From contig NZ_JACHDO010000001.1 of NCBI RefSeq assembly GCF_014201115.1, positions 7,254,001-7,318,000 on the forward strand: DNA of 64,000 nt, written 5' to 3'. The notes under the pieces are model-generated. The model was not told the origin of the DNA. It made no database searches and worked only from the letters and a program-made list of their open reading frames with translations. The translations under genes were made by a program, and so were the position numbers. This DNA comes from Nocardiopsis metallicus. Its GTDB lineage: Bacteria > Actinomycetota > Actinomycetes > Streptosporangiales > Streptosporangiaceae. The stretch's first letter is position 1. Each line of letters begins with the position of its first letter. Shown in pieces: positions 1 through 7,438 of the stretch.

Positions 1-230
1 TTCGGGAGCACGGGCCGGGCGCCTTCAGGGTCGGGGCCGTCGCCATCGGCGCCGCGTTGCAGGCCGCGGCGCTGGTCGCGGCGGACCGCGGGTTGGGAAC
101 CTTCCCGCTCTGCGCCTACGACGGCCCGGGGATCGAGGGGAACCTGGAATTGCCCGACGCTTCCACGATGTGCGTGGCGCCGATCGGTGTGGCCGCCCAC
201 GTGGGTGCCTCGCTGGAGGTACCGCTCTGA
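1..230 (+). CDS. Nitroreductase/SagB-type oxidoreductase-like protein, C-terminal fragment
   Basis: The window opens inside this frame; the last 75 codons are visible, ending at TGA 228-230. The translation has an Ala-rich helix (IGAALQAAALVAADRGLG), a short loop (TFPLCAYDG) and a last strand (MCVAPIGV). This is the pattern of the C-terminal part of the nitroreductase fold, including SagB-type dehydrogenases, where a helix ending in GLG packs near the FMN. The start, the FMN-binding N-terminus and the operon partners lie outside the window. SagB-like enzymes are common in RiPP clusters, which fits the adjacent daptide-like pair, but the link is inference. The family call rests on a short fragment. 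Confidence 0.4.
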   Translation, partial: REHGPGAFRVGAVAIGAALQAAALVAADRGLGTFPLCAYDGPGIEGNLELPDASTMCVAPIGVAAHVGASLEVPL

Positions 231-316
231 ATCGTTGACGGGAGCTTCTTCGGAACTCCTGCGCCCACGCCGGAGGGCGTCGGGGATCGGTGGGTGATGA
301 CCGACCCCGACGCCCC
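231..316 (+). mobile_element. Remnant of an IS982-type left end
   Basis: This segment aligns almost gap-free with the left end of the intact element at 25693: both begin ATCGTTGA-GGGAG and share GGAACTCCTGCGCCCA, AGGGCGTC, GGATCGGTG and a GACGCCC tail. By eye about four in five positions match. The transposase frame does not continue and no right end is nearby. It begins directly after the stop codon of the upstream gene, just as the intact copy does. Read as an old, truncated or MITE-like copy. Confidence 0.7.
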
Positions 317-333
317 GGCGGGCGCGGGGTGCG

Positions 334-1509
334 TCAGGCCCCCTCGAAGAGGCAGCGCACCTGCTCCCTGGTCCTCGGTTGCAGCGGCTCGGACCAGGCA
401 CGCCACGTCTGCTCGGTCAGTTCCTCGGCGGTGGCGTCCAGGCCCAGCTCCCCGAACTCGGTGGGGAATCCCCACCGGCGCAGCAGGCCGACCAGGGCGT
501 CGGCGGCCTCCGCCGGGGTGGCCGAGGCCCCGGTGAGGCCCAGCGCCCGGCCGCCCAGCTCCGCGAGCCGGTCCGCGTGCCCGGCCAGCTTGTCGCCGTC
601 GACGACCAGGCGCGCCCACCGGGTCAGCAGCACACCCAGGGCCGGGCCCTTGCGCAGGCCGTGCGCGGTGAGCGTGTTCGTCGGGTACCAGATCCAGAAC
701 GAGTGCTGGTGGCGGCCGATCTGGTGAACGGTGAACGTGCTGACGCTGGCCGCCAGCGCGATCGTGCCCCGGGCCTCCAGGTCGTCGCCGTCGGCCAGGG
801 CCCGGTCGGCGGCCGGGACCACCGCCCTGATCTGGCCGATCGCGACCTCGTCGGGCAGCGCCGTGGTGGGCGGGTCCGACACCATGGGGACCAGGAGCCG
901 GGCGACCGTCTCCAGGGCCCCCTCCGCGGTCAGGGCGGGCGGCAGTGAGGTGTGCAGCATCGGGTCGATCACCGCGACCCTGGGGAACAGGGACCAGTGG
1001 ACCAGGAAGCGGCGGTCCCCGCCGTCGGCCAGGCTCGCCTTGGCGTTGACCTCGCTACCGGTCGCCGCGGTGGTGGGTACCGCCACCACCGGCAGACCGC
1101 CTCGCGTCACGGGCTGGGGGAGGACGAATCCACCGCCGGGTTGCCACCCCGAGAGCAGCCCTGGCAGTGCGGCTGCGGCAGCGGCCGCCTTGGCCAGGTC
1201 CAGCACCGTTCCGCCGCCGATCGCGCAGACGGAGCGCACACCGGACTCCCGGAGGCGCTCGGAGAGTTCCTCCGCCTCCTGCCGGGTCGGCGTGCTGGCC
1301 GCGCGGCGGATGAGCAGTTCGGGTGAGAGACGCTGCAACAGCGGTGCGATCCCGGGAGCTGCCGCCTCGGCGCGCTCGTCGACGACGACCGCGACCGGGC
1401 GGCCGGCCCGCTCGACCTCCAACGGTACGTCGCGCAGGCGGCCGGCACCGAAGTCGATCCGGGTGGGCACCCACCAGTGCGGGTTGGTCCCCGAGTCCGT
1501 ACCGGTCAT
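334..1509 (-). CDS. Iron-type alcohol dehydrogenase, daptide-type RiPP dehydrogenase candidate
   Basis: A 391-aa group III (iron-containing) alcohol dehydrogenase-like protein. The N-terminus WWVPTRIDFGAGRLRDVP matches the start of the family, followed by a Rossmann-like region with VCAIGGGTVLDLAKAAA (NAD site) and VPTTAATGSEVN. The start ATG 1509 overlaps the aminotransferase stop (ATGA), so the two genes are translationally coupled; the open frame extends further upstream but without need. In daptide RiPP pathways (established for mpa-type clusters) an Fe-ADH homologue oxidises the C-terminal threonine, which decarboxylates to a ketone that an aminotransferase then aminates. The pairing here suggests the same chemistry. 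No precursor peptide, RRE protein or methyltransferase is visible. A small-molecule role is possible. Confidence 0.65.
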   Translation of the reverse strand: MTGTDSGTNPHWWVPTRIDFGAGRLRDVPLEVERAGRPVAVVVDERAEAAAPGIAPLLQRLSPELLIRRAASTPTRQEAEELSERLRESGVRSVCAIGGGTVLDLAKAAAAAAALPGLLSGWQPGGGFVLPQPVTRGGLPVVAVPTTAATGSEVNAKASLADGGDRRFLVHWSLFPRVAVIDPMLHTSLPPALTAEGALETVARLLVPMVSDPPTTALPDEVAIGQIRAVVPAADRALADGDDLEARGTIALAASVSTFTVHQIGRHQHSFWIWYPTNTLTAHGLRKGPALGVLLTRWARLVVDGDKLAGHADRLAELGGRALGLTGASATPAEAADALVGLLRRWGFPTEFGELGLDATAEELTEQTWRAWSEPLQPRTREQVRCLFEGA

Positions 1510-2846
1510 CGCGACCTCACCGCCTTCAGCGCTCCGGTCAGCCTGGCCGCGATCTCGTCCACCTCGGCGTCGGTGACCACGAGCGGGGGGAACAGCAGGA
1601 GGCAGCGGCGGCTCAGGTGGACCAGGAGGCCGTTGCGCTGGCACAGATGGCTGACCATCGCCATCTCCATCGGGGACAGCGGTTCCCGGCTCCGGGAGTC
1701 CCGCACCAGTTCCACGGCCAGGGCCAGACCCTCACCGCGAACCTCGCCGACGATGTCGAGCTGGAGGAGGGAGTCGAGGTGCTCGCGCAACCGGGCCCCG
1801 GCCTCGGCCGATCGCCGCACCAGGTTCTCCTTCTCCACGACCTCCAGCGTCGCGAGCGCGGCGGCGCAGGCGGCGGGGTTGCCGGACTGGGTCTCACCGT
1901 GGGTGAGGTAGGCCCCCGAGCTCTCGTAGGCCTCGTAGACGTCGGCGGGGAAGAGCGTGGCGGCCAACGGGAGGTAGCCGCTGTTGATCCCCTTGGACAT
2001 GGTGACCACGTCGGGCCGGATGCCGGTGTGCTCGGCCCCGAACATTCTTCCGGTGCGGCCGAAGCCCGTCGCCACCTCGTCGACGATCAGGTGGGCGCCC
2101 ATGCGTTCGGTGGCCGCGGCGACCTCCTCCAGGAAGCCCTCCGGCGGCATGAGCACGCCGCCCGAACAGAGGATCGGCTCGACGATGACCGCCGCCACCC
2201 GCTCGCCCTCGGTGCGTTCCAGTTCAGCCAGTGCCTCTCGGCAGGCCGCCTCGTCCGGTCCCAGCCCTCGCTCGGCGGCGAACGGGTCGGGGAAGGGGAG
2301 CAGCCGGTTCCAGCGGCGGTCGACCCCGTACTCCTCCTGGTCGAGCTCCTCGCCGGTCATGGCCATGGCGCCGATGCCGGTGCCGTGCCAGGAGTGGGTG
2401 TCGAAGGAGACGACCAGGCGTCGTTCGGGCTGGCCGATGAGGCTGCGGTAACGGCGCAGCACCTTGACCGCGGTCTCGTTGGCGGAGGACCCCGAGCTGG
2501 AGAAGTAGACCCGGTCGAAGCGGCCGGGGGCGATGTCCAGCAGTCGCGCCGCGAGGGTACGGGCGACGTCGTGGTCGTAACGGAACAGCGTCCCGTAGGA
2601 GAACCGGCGCAGCTGCTCGGTGACGGCGTCGACGATCACGGGGTGGTTCCAACCGCAGGTCACGTTCCACAGGCCCGAGGTCGCGGAGAGGTAGCTGTTG
2701 CCCGCGTCGTCCCGGACGCGCACTCCCTCACCGGACACGAGGGTGGTTCCTCCGCGTTCGAACATGTTCATCGAGGTCATCGGCAACCACAGGGGGGAGG
2801 GTGCCGATGTTTCTGGGGGAGCGGCGGGCCGCCCGTTAGCGTTCAT
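1506..2846 (-). CDS. Class-III PLP aminotransferase, daptide-type candidate
   Basis: A 446-aa fold-type I, class III (omega) aminotransferase. Visible features: the N-terminal MNMFERGGTTLVSGEGVRV and SGLWNVTCGWNHP; the PLP phosphate region YFSSSGSSANETAVK; LIVDEVATGFGRTGRMFG with the PLP-ring Asp; and VTMSKGINSGYLPLAA with the Schiff-base lysine. The SGLWNV segment and the partner Fe-ADH resemble enzymes annotated in daptide clusters, which aminate a C-terminal ketone. SD GGGAAG lies about 10 nt before ATG 2846. It is the first gene of the minus-strand pair and its stop overlaps the dehydrogenase start. Specificity for a peptide is inferred from context only; it could be a diamine or beta-alanine-type transaminase. 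Confidence 0.7.
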   Translation of the reverse strand: MNANGRPAAPPETSAPSPLWLPMTSMNMFERGGTTLVSGEGVRVRDDAGNSYLSATSGLWNVTCGWNHPVIVDAVTEQLRRFSYGTLFRYDHDVARTLAARLLDIAPGRFDRVYFSSSGSSANETAVKVLRRYRSLIGQPERRLVVSFDTHSWHGTGIGAMAMTGEELDQEEYGVDRRWNRLLPFPDPFAAERGLGPDEAACREALAELERTEGERVAAVIVEPILCSGGVLMPPEGFLEEVAAATERMGAHLIVDEVATGFGRTGRMFGAEHTGIRPDVVTMSKGINSGYLPLAATLFPADVYEAYESSGAYLTHGETQSGNPAACAAALATLEVVEKENLVRRSAEAGARLREHLDSLLQLDIVGEVRGEGLALAVELVRDSRSREPLSPMEMAMVSHLCQRNGLLVHLSRRCLLLFPPLVVTDAEVDEIAARLTGALKAVRSR

Positions 2847-2923
2847 CTCGCACTTTCTTCCCGGGATTCGGTCGGCGCTGCCCCAGCATGGGTGAAACCA
2901 CTTACACCTGGATTACTGCCCGG

Positions 2924-2953
2924 TTGCACTGTAAGGGGTATTCGCCATATTTT
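2924..2953 (+). promoter_or_regulatory. Candidate promoter of the SARP gene
   Basis: TTGCAC (2924-2929) is followed after 18 bp by TATTTT (2948-2953). It lies in the AT-richer gap between the divergent aminotransferase and SARP genes, about 115 bp before the SARP start. The same gap must hold the minus-strand promoter of the enzyme pair. Confidence 0.4.
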
Positions 2954-3065
2954 CTTCACGTGCAAAACGTCACCACCGGCGATGACTGGACATGGAAAGT
3001 GATAAGCAGGCTGGCCTGTTCCGGACACATGGAGTTGGGTAAAGCATCTCCCGACAGGAGGCGAC

Positions 3066-3859
3066 GTGATTGAGTTCGGCATTCTCGGCCCGCTCGTGAT
3101 TTATCGGGACGGCGTCCCGATTGACCTCCGAACCCCATGCTGCGGCGTTTGTTGGCGGTACTGCTGAGCCAGGGCGGCCACCGCCTCTCCCTGGACGAAC
3201 TGGCCGAGGCCCTCTGGGACGGGGACCCGCCGGGCGGCGCCCGCAGCACCCTGCAGGTGTACGTGCACCGGCTGCGCAAGGCCCTGGGCGACAGCGGACG
3301 TCTGGCGCGGGACGGCCTCGGTTACCGCATGGAGCTGTGCAGCGCCCAGGTCGACGCGAGGTATTTCGAGACCACCGTGGCCCTCGCCCTGAGGGCTCGA
3401 AGCCAGGGCGAGCTGCAGCAGGCCGCCGAACTGCACAGCCGGGCCATGGGGCTGTGGCGGGGCAGGCCCTACTCCGACGTTCCCAACAGCGGCATCGTGG
3501 GGAACGAGATCAGGCGGCTGGAGGAACTCAGGCTCATGGCCAGTCAGGAGCGGCTCGAAATCGACCTGGACAGAGGGCACCACGCCCGGCTGGTGCCCGA
3601 GCTCGCGGAGCTCGCCTCCGCCCACCCCTACCGTGAGCGGCTGCTGGCGCTGCTGATGCTCGCGCTGTACAGGTCGGGTCGTCAGGCCGAGGCGCTGGAG
3701 GTCTATCGTGCGGCCCGGATCCGGCTCGCCCGGGAACTGGGCATCGACCCCACCTCGGTCCTGCGGAGACTGCACGAGGCGATCCTGCGGGCTGACGGCC
3801 AGCTCCTGCTGATCACCTCCGACGCCCTCGACGGCCACTGGGAACCGAGTGCCGCCTAA
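3066..3859 (+). pseudogene. SARP-family (BTAD) transcription regulator, frameshifted
   Basis: GTG 3066 follows a strong SD (AGGAGG, 3057-3062) and opens IEFGILGPLVIYRDGVPIDL, the first strands of an OmpR-type winged helix of Streptomyces antibiotic regulatory proteins. The frame is lost at CGAACCCCATG (3129-3139) and stops soon after. The rest of the winged helix (LRRLLAVLL, RLSLDELAEALW, TLQVYVHRLRKAL) and the BTAD domain (HPYRERLLALLMLALYRSGR, RELGIDP) continue one frame over, to TAA 3859. One extra C in the CCCC run would restore a continuous 264-aa small SARP. It faces the enzyme pair and is its likely activator. It may be a real inactivating deletion, phase variation or an assembly error. 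The downstream ATG 3137 alone would lack the first beta-hairpin. Confidence 0.8.
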
Positions 3860-3960
3860 CGGACGCGACCCGTCGACCCGTGGGGCTGAGAGCGGCTCCG
3901 GCCCCACGGGCGAATGGTTTCTGAAAGGTTTCGAAAGATTCCGCTTCCCATTAACACGGT

Positions 3961-3982
3961 TCCTTTCCTCCGCGGGAAAGGA
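3961..3982. terminator. Hairpin after the SARP gene
   Basis: TCCTTTCC pairs with GGAAAGGA (8-bp perfect stem, 6-nt loop), followed by CTTTCTCG. It is the clearest structure in the 377-bp gap 3860-4236, which otherwise shows no convincing gene. Confidence 0.4.
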
Positions 3983-4224
3983 CTTTCTCGTCCGCTGTCA
4001 GGGGTGCGGGTTTTCTGCGCTGTTCCGCTCGGCCGCTGAGACCCCCGGGATGTCGACGGATCCGCCAGGCGGGACCGCCGCGCCCGGTGGCACGCGCACC
4101 CACCGGCAGCAGACTCCCAGGAAACCGCTGGCCGGGGCCTTGGTCCAGTGAGTGTGGCGAGAGGGGGCGGCGCGGGCCTCGGCCGACGAAGCTGCTCCGG
4201 GGGATACCCGGGGCACGCCTTGGG

Positions 4225-4230
4225 TACGGT
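4225..4230 (+). promoter_or_regulatory. -10 element TACGGT, leaderless type
   Basis: TACGGT lies exactly 6 nt before ATG 4237, and no SD is present. This spacing is typical of leaderless actinobacterial transcripts. No clear -35 is seen. Confidence 0.4.
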
Positions 4231-4236
4231 CCAGCC

Positions 4237-4596
4237 ATGGCCAAACCGTACAGCGACGCCCTGGTGGCCGACGGCCCGCTCCTGTTCGTCTCCGGACAGG
4301 TCCCGCAGGCCCCCGACGGCGGTGTCGTCGGTGACGCGGGCGGGCAGACCCGGCAGATCTTCCGGAACATGGAGGCCGTCCTGGCCCGCCACGGGGCCGA
4401 CCTGGGCCACGTGGTGAAACTGACCTACTACCTCCGGCACATCGCCGATCTGGACGAGTTCCGCTCCGCGCTCCTGGACTCCCTGCCCGACGGACACCGC
4501 CCCGCGGCCAGCCTGGTGGAGGTGAGCGGCCTGGTCGACCCGCGCTTCCTGGTGGAGATCGACGCCGTCGCCTGCCTGCCCAGGGAGAACGCTTGA
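4237..4596 (+). CDS. Rid (YjgF/YER057c/UK114) family protein
   Basis: A 119-aa single-domain Rid-family protein. Matching motifs: PYSDALVADGPLLFVSGQVP near the N-terminus, QTRQIFRNMEAVLARHGADL in the middle and RFLVEIDAVACLP at the end. True RidA enzymes hydrolyse reactive enamines/imines made by PLP enzymes and need an Arg in the (A)R-S/T-C-V-E-V strand. Here the aligned stretch reads PAASLVEV, so that Arg is replaced by Ala and imine deaminase activity is doubtful. The start is ATG 4237, chosen for the family length and the TACGGT-N6-ATG signature. The stop TGA overlaps the TTG start of xerC (TTGA), so both are probably co-translated. Confidence 0.8.
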   Translation: MAKPYSDALVADGPLLFVSGQVPQAPDGGVVGDAGGQTRQIFRNMEAVLARHGADLGHVVKLTYYLRHIADLDEFRSALLDSLPDGHRPAASLVEVSGLVDPRFLVEIDAVACLPRENA

Positions 4597-5489
4597 GCGC
4601 CCCCGAACCCTCCGTCGGGGTCCTGGAACGCTTCGCCGCGCACCTGTCCAGCGAGCTGGGCCGGTCCCCGCACACCGTGCGCGGCTACCTGGCCGACGTC
4701 AGGTCCCTCCTGCGTGATCTCGACTCCCGCGGCCACACCCCGGCCGACCTGGACGTCCCCCTCATCCGCGCCTGGCTCTCCCGGGCGAGGTCCACTGGGG
4801 CGAGCCGTTCCACCGTGGCCCGCCGGGTGGCGGCGGTGCGCGCCCTGACCCGCCTCCTGCACCGTGAGGGGGTCCTGGCCACCGACCCGGGCCCCCGCCT
4901 GGCCGCGCCCAGCCAGCAGCGCTCCCTGCCCGCCGTACTGGACGAGGAACAGGCGGCGGCCGCGCTGGAGGGCTTCGTGCCGCGGAGCCCGGTGGAGCTG
5001 CGCCGCCACGCGGTCGTTGAACTGCTCTACGCCACCGGTATCCGGGTCGCCGAGCTGTGCGCCCTGGACCTGGACGACCTCGACCGCTCCCGGAACACCG
5101 TCCGGGTACTGGGCAAGGGGGGCCGGGAGCGCACGGTTCCGGTCGGCGTCCCGGCCCTGGACGCCCTGGACGCCTGGACCGCCCGGGGCCGCCCGGAACT
5201 GGCCGCCGGTACCAGCGGATCCGCCCTCCTCCTGGGTGCCCGCGGCGGTCGCCTGGGTGTGCGCCAGGCCCGTGAGGACGTGCACGCCCACCTCCGGGCG
5301 GCGGGCCTGGACAGCGCCCCGCACGGCCTGCGCCACAGCGCCGCCACCCACCTGCTGAACGGCGGAGCGGACCTGCGCAGCGTCCAGGAGTTCCTGGGCC
5401 ACTCCAGCCCGCGGAGCACCCAGATCTACACCCACGTCTCCGTGGACCGCCTGCGCAGCGCCTACCAACAGGCCCACCCCCGCGCCTGA
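4593..5489 (+). CDS. xerC: Tyrosine recombinase XerC
   Basis: A 298-aa tyrosine recombinase. The N-terminal SAM-like core-binding domain (about 1-100) includes LSSELGRSPHTVRGYLADV. The catalytic domain shows the full set: Arg in YATGIRVAELCALDL, Lys in GKGGRERTVPV, HGLRH (His-x-x-Arg), LGHSS (His) and the nucleophilic Tyr in TQIYTHV. XerC, with XerD, resolves chromosome dimers at dif. TTG 4593 overlaps the upstream TGA. The position beside an M23 peptidase gene and rpsB-tsf is the usual actinobacterial context. The last ~730 bp are covered on the opposite strand by the open frame of the M23 gene. Confidence 0.9.
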   Translation: MSAPEPSVGVLERFAAHLSSELGRSPHTVRGYLADVRSLLRDLDSRGHTPADLDVPLIRAWLSRARSTGASRSTVARRVAAVRALTRLLHREGVLATDPGPRLAAPSQQRSLPAVLDEEQAAAALEGFVPRSPVELRRHAVVELLYATGIRVAELCALDLDDLDRSRNTVRVLGKGGRERTVPVGVPALDALDAWTARGRPELAAGTSGSALLLGARGGRLGVRQAREDVHAHLRAAGLDSAPHGLRHSAATHLLNGGADLRSVQEFLGHSSPRSTQIYTHVSVDRLRSAYQQAHPRA

Positions 5490-6024
5490 GCTGCTCCGGC
5501 GCCGCCCGCGTCAGCGGTGACGGGCCCAGCGGGAGCAGACGGACCTCCCCCTGGCCCACCAGGCCCAGGGGGTCGAGGTAGGTGGTGTCGCGGAGCAGGC
5601 CCCAGTGCAGGCAGGGGCGGTGCGGGCAGTGCCGCGGGGCGGCGGACAGGGTGCCCAGGGGCTGGTCGCCGACCGGGTCCCCCCGGCTGACGGCGGGGTC
5701 CACCGGGAGGTAGGTGGTGCGCAGGTCGCCGTGCGAGACGCTGACCACGCCCACACCGGCGACCCGTCCGGCGAAGCGGACCCGGCCCGGGCCCGCCGGA
5801 TGGACCGGCTGGCCGGGGCGGGCCGCCAGGTCCACGCCCAGGTGGCCCGGTAGCCAGCGCTGCGCGGGCGGGTCGAAGCGGCGCAGGACCTCCACGGGAG
5901 GGTCCACCGGCCAGCGCCAGGAGGGCTCGGGCGAGGTCGCCGCAAGCGCGGTTCGGTGAGGGAAAACGGGGAAGAGCAGGAGCGAGAGCGACAGCAGGAG
6001 GTGCCAGATGCGGCGGATTCCCAT
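4762..6024 (-). CDS. M23-family metallopeptidase with an antisense C-terminal extension
   Basis: ATG 6024 opens a signal peptide (MGIRRIWHLLLSLSLLLFPVFPHRTALAA), then a LytM-type domain: GHLGVDLAARPGQPV (H-x3-D zinc motif), VSVSHGDLRTTYLPV, and PCLHWGLLRDTTYLDPLGL. In the last motif the first His of HxH is Cys, as in many actinobacterial relatives. The domain is complete by about 5520, but the frame has no stop until 4762, so the predicted protein (420 aa) carries a ~250-aa Gly/Arg/Pro tail antisense to xerC. Homologues beside rpsB are normally about 200 aa, so the tail is probably a lost stop or a frameshift near 5510, where another frame ends. Likely secreted peptidoglycan hydrolase or a degenerate one. 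Confidence 0.7.
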   Translation of the reverse strand: MGIRRIWHLLLSLSLLLFPVFPHRTALAATSPEPSWRWPVDPPVEVLRRFDPPAQRWLPGHLGVDLAARPGQPVHPAGPGRVRFAGRVAGVGVVSVSHGDLRTTYLPVDPAVSRGDPVGDQPLGTLSAAPRHCPHRPCLHWGLLRDTTYLDPLGLVGQGEVRLLPLGPSPLTRAAPEQLRRGGGPVGRRCAGGPRRRGCRSGCSAGWSGPGTPGRCAGPLRRSAGGWRRCGAGRAGRCPGPPPGGGRARPHGPGAHPGDRRGHPGGGRIRWYRRPVPGGPGRSRRPGRPGPGRRPEPCAPGPPCPVPGRCSGSGRGRPGPGRTARRPGYRWRRAVQRPRGGAAPPGSAARSPPARPPPVPRPVRRAGSAAGWARPGGGPGRWPGPPHGAGGGSGRAPPPPGGPRWNGSPQWTSPGRARRG

Positions 6025-6145
6025 GAGTCCAGAATGCGCTCGCCGGGCGCCCTTCGCCAGAGGAGGACCGGGCCTGTGGACAACCCCCGCCCGAACCCTC
6101 CGGGCGGGTGTCGCGCTCTCGGAGATCTGCCTGGACACAAGGCTG

Positions 6146-6175
6146 TTCCGTGGTGTGTCCGGCGGAGGATAGAAT
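6146..6175 (+). promoter_or_regulatory. Candidate rpsB-tsf promoter
   Basis: TTCCGT (6146-6151), an 18-bp spacer and TAGAAT (6170-6175) lie about 165 bp before rpsB. The remaining leader contains a GGCCC-GTA-GGGCC hairpin (from 6182) and an SD AGGAGGA just before ATG 6342. The 317-bp gap 6025-6341 has no gene. Confidence 0.5.
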
Positions 6176-6341
6176 CATCCGTGGCCCGTAGGGCCAACCC
6201 ACAATACGCACGCCCACCCGCCTCCTCCGGGAGGGGCCGCACCCACGGTCCACACCGCTTCGGCGGGGTGGCGGTACGGCCGGGGCGTCAGGATCAACCG
6301 ACGGCGGAGAAAGCATCCGCCACCGCGAGGAGGACCAGGTC

Positions 6342-7289
6342 ATGGCCACAGTCGTGACAATTCGCCAGCTCCTGGAGAGCGGCGTCCACTTCGGGCACCA
6401 GACCCGTCGCTGGAACCCCAAGATGAAGCGCTTCATCTTCACCGAGCGCAACGGCATCTACATCATCGACCTCCAGAAGTCGCTGGCGTACATCGACCGC
6501 GCCTACGAGTTCGTCAAGCAGACGGTCGCCCACGGTGGCACCATCCTGTTCGTCGGTACGAAGAAGCAGGCGCAGGAGGCCATCGACGAGCAGGCCCGCC
6601 GCGTCGGCATGCCTTTCGTCAACCAGCGTTGGCTGGGCGGCATGCTCACCAACTTCTCCACCGTGCACAAGCGGCTCCAGCGCCTCAAGGAGCTGGAGGA
6701 GATCGACTTCGACGACGTCGCCGGCTCCGCGCTCACCAAGAAGGAGCTGCTGAACCTTCGCCGTGAGAAGGACAAGCTCGAGCGCACCCTCGGCGGTATC
6801 CGCGACATGTCCCGCGTGCCCAGCGCCGTGTGGATCGTGGACACCAAGAAGGAGCACATCGCGATCAGCGAGGCTCGCAAGCTGAACATCCCGGTCGTCG
6901 CGATCCTCGACACCAACTGCGACCCGGACGAGGTCGACTACCCGATCCCGGGTAACGACGACGCCATCCGCAGCGTCAGCCTGCTCACCCGCGTCGTCGC
7001 TGACGCCGTCGCCGACGGTCTGCTGGTCCGCTCCGGCGCCTCCGGCGCGACCGAGGAGAAGGCCGCCGAGGAGCCCCTGGCCGAGTGGGAGCGCGAGCTC
7101 CTCGAGGGCAAGAGCGAGACGGCTGCCGCCGAGGCCGCCGCCGAGCAGGCTCCGGCCGAGACCGCCACCCTGGCTCCGGCCGCCGAGGTCGCCGCTGAGG
7201 CTCCGGCCGAGGCCACCGCCGAGGACTCCCCGGTGGACGCCCCCGAGCAGGCCCCCGAGGCTCCGGCCGAGGACAAGGCCGCCGAGTAG
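6342..7289 (+). CDS. rpsB: 30S ribosomal protein S2
   Basis: A 315-aa S2 protein. It starts [20 protein letters not shown] and shows the family signatures [36 protein letters not shown] and [13 protein letters not shown]. The core ends near residue 245; the remaining ~65 residues are an acidic Ala/Pro/Glu tail typical of high-GC actinobacterial S2. SD AGGAGGA precedes ATG 6342 at good spacing. It heads the translation block rpsB-tsf-pyrH-frr. A strong hairpin between rpsB and tsf could lower read-through. Confidence 0.98.
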   Translation: MATVVTIRQLLESGVHFGHQTRRWNPKMKRFIFTERNGIYIIDLQKSLAYIDRAYEFVKQTVAHGGTILFVGTKKQAQEAIDEQARRVGMPFVNQRWLGGMLTNFSTVHKRLQRLKELEEIDFDDVAGSALTKKELLNLRREKDKLERTLGGIRDMSRVPSAVWIVDTKKEHIAISEARKLNIPVVAILDTNCDPDEVDYPIPGNDDAIRSVSLLTRVVADAVADGLLVRSGASGATEEKAAEEPLAEWERELLEGKSETAAAEAAAEQAPAETATLAPAAEVAAEAPAEATAEDSPVDAPEQAPEAPAEDKAAE

Positions 7290-7340
7290 TCAGCGGTTCC
7301 TTCCGGGAACTCAGCGGCCCGGGAAGACCGTCGCCTGTGT

Positions 7341-7368
7341 GCCGCCCCGCCCCTGTGGGCGGGGCGGC
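7341..7368. terminator. rpsB-tsf intercistronic hairpin
   Basis: A perfect 12-bp GC stem (GCCGCCCCGCCC with GGGCGGGGCGGC) with a CTGT loop, and no T tract. It sits 50 bp after rpsB and 70 bp before tsf, so it is more likely an attenuator or RNA-stability element than a full terminator. Confidence 0.55.
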
Positions 7369-7438
7369 CCGCGCGGTACTCACCCGGGCCGTTCCACTGC
7401 CAGATCAGACTTCACTCCAAGGGAATCCGAGAACAGTC

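Noticed and set aside
2888-3073. 61-residue ORF between the aminotransferase and SARP genes, considered as a RiPP precursor
   Set aside because: No SD, no leader/core pattern or C-terminal Thr, and it overlaps the SARP promoter and SD.
3849-4151. 100-residue ORF after the SARP gene
   Set aside because: Low-complexity Pro/Gly/Arg translation, no SD, overlaps a hairpin and the SARP 3' end.
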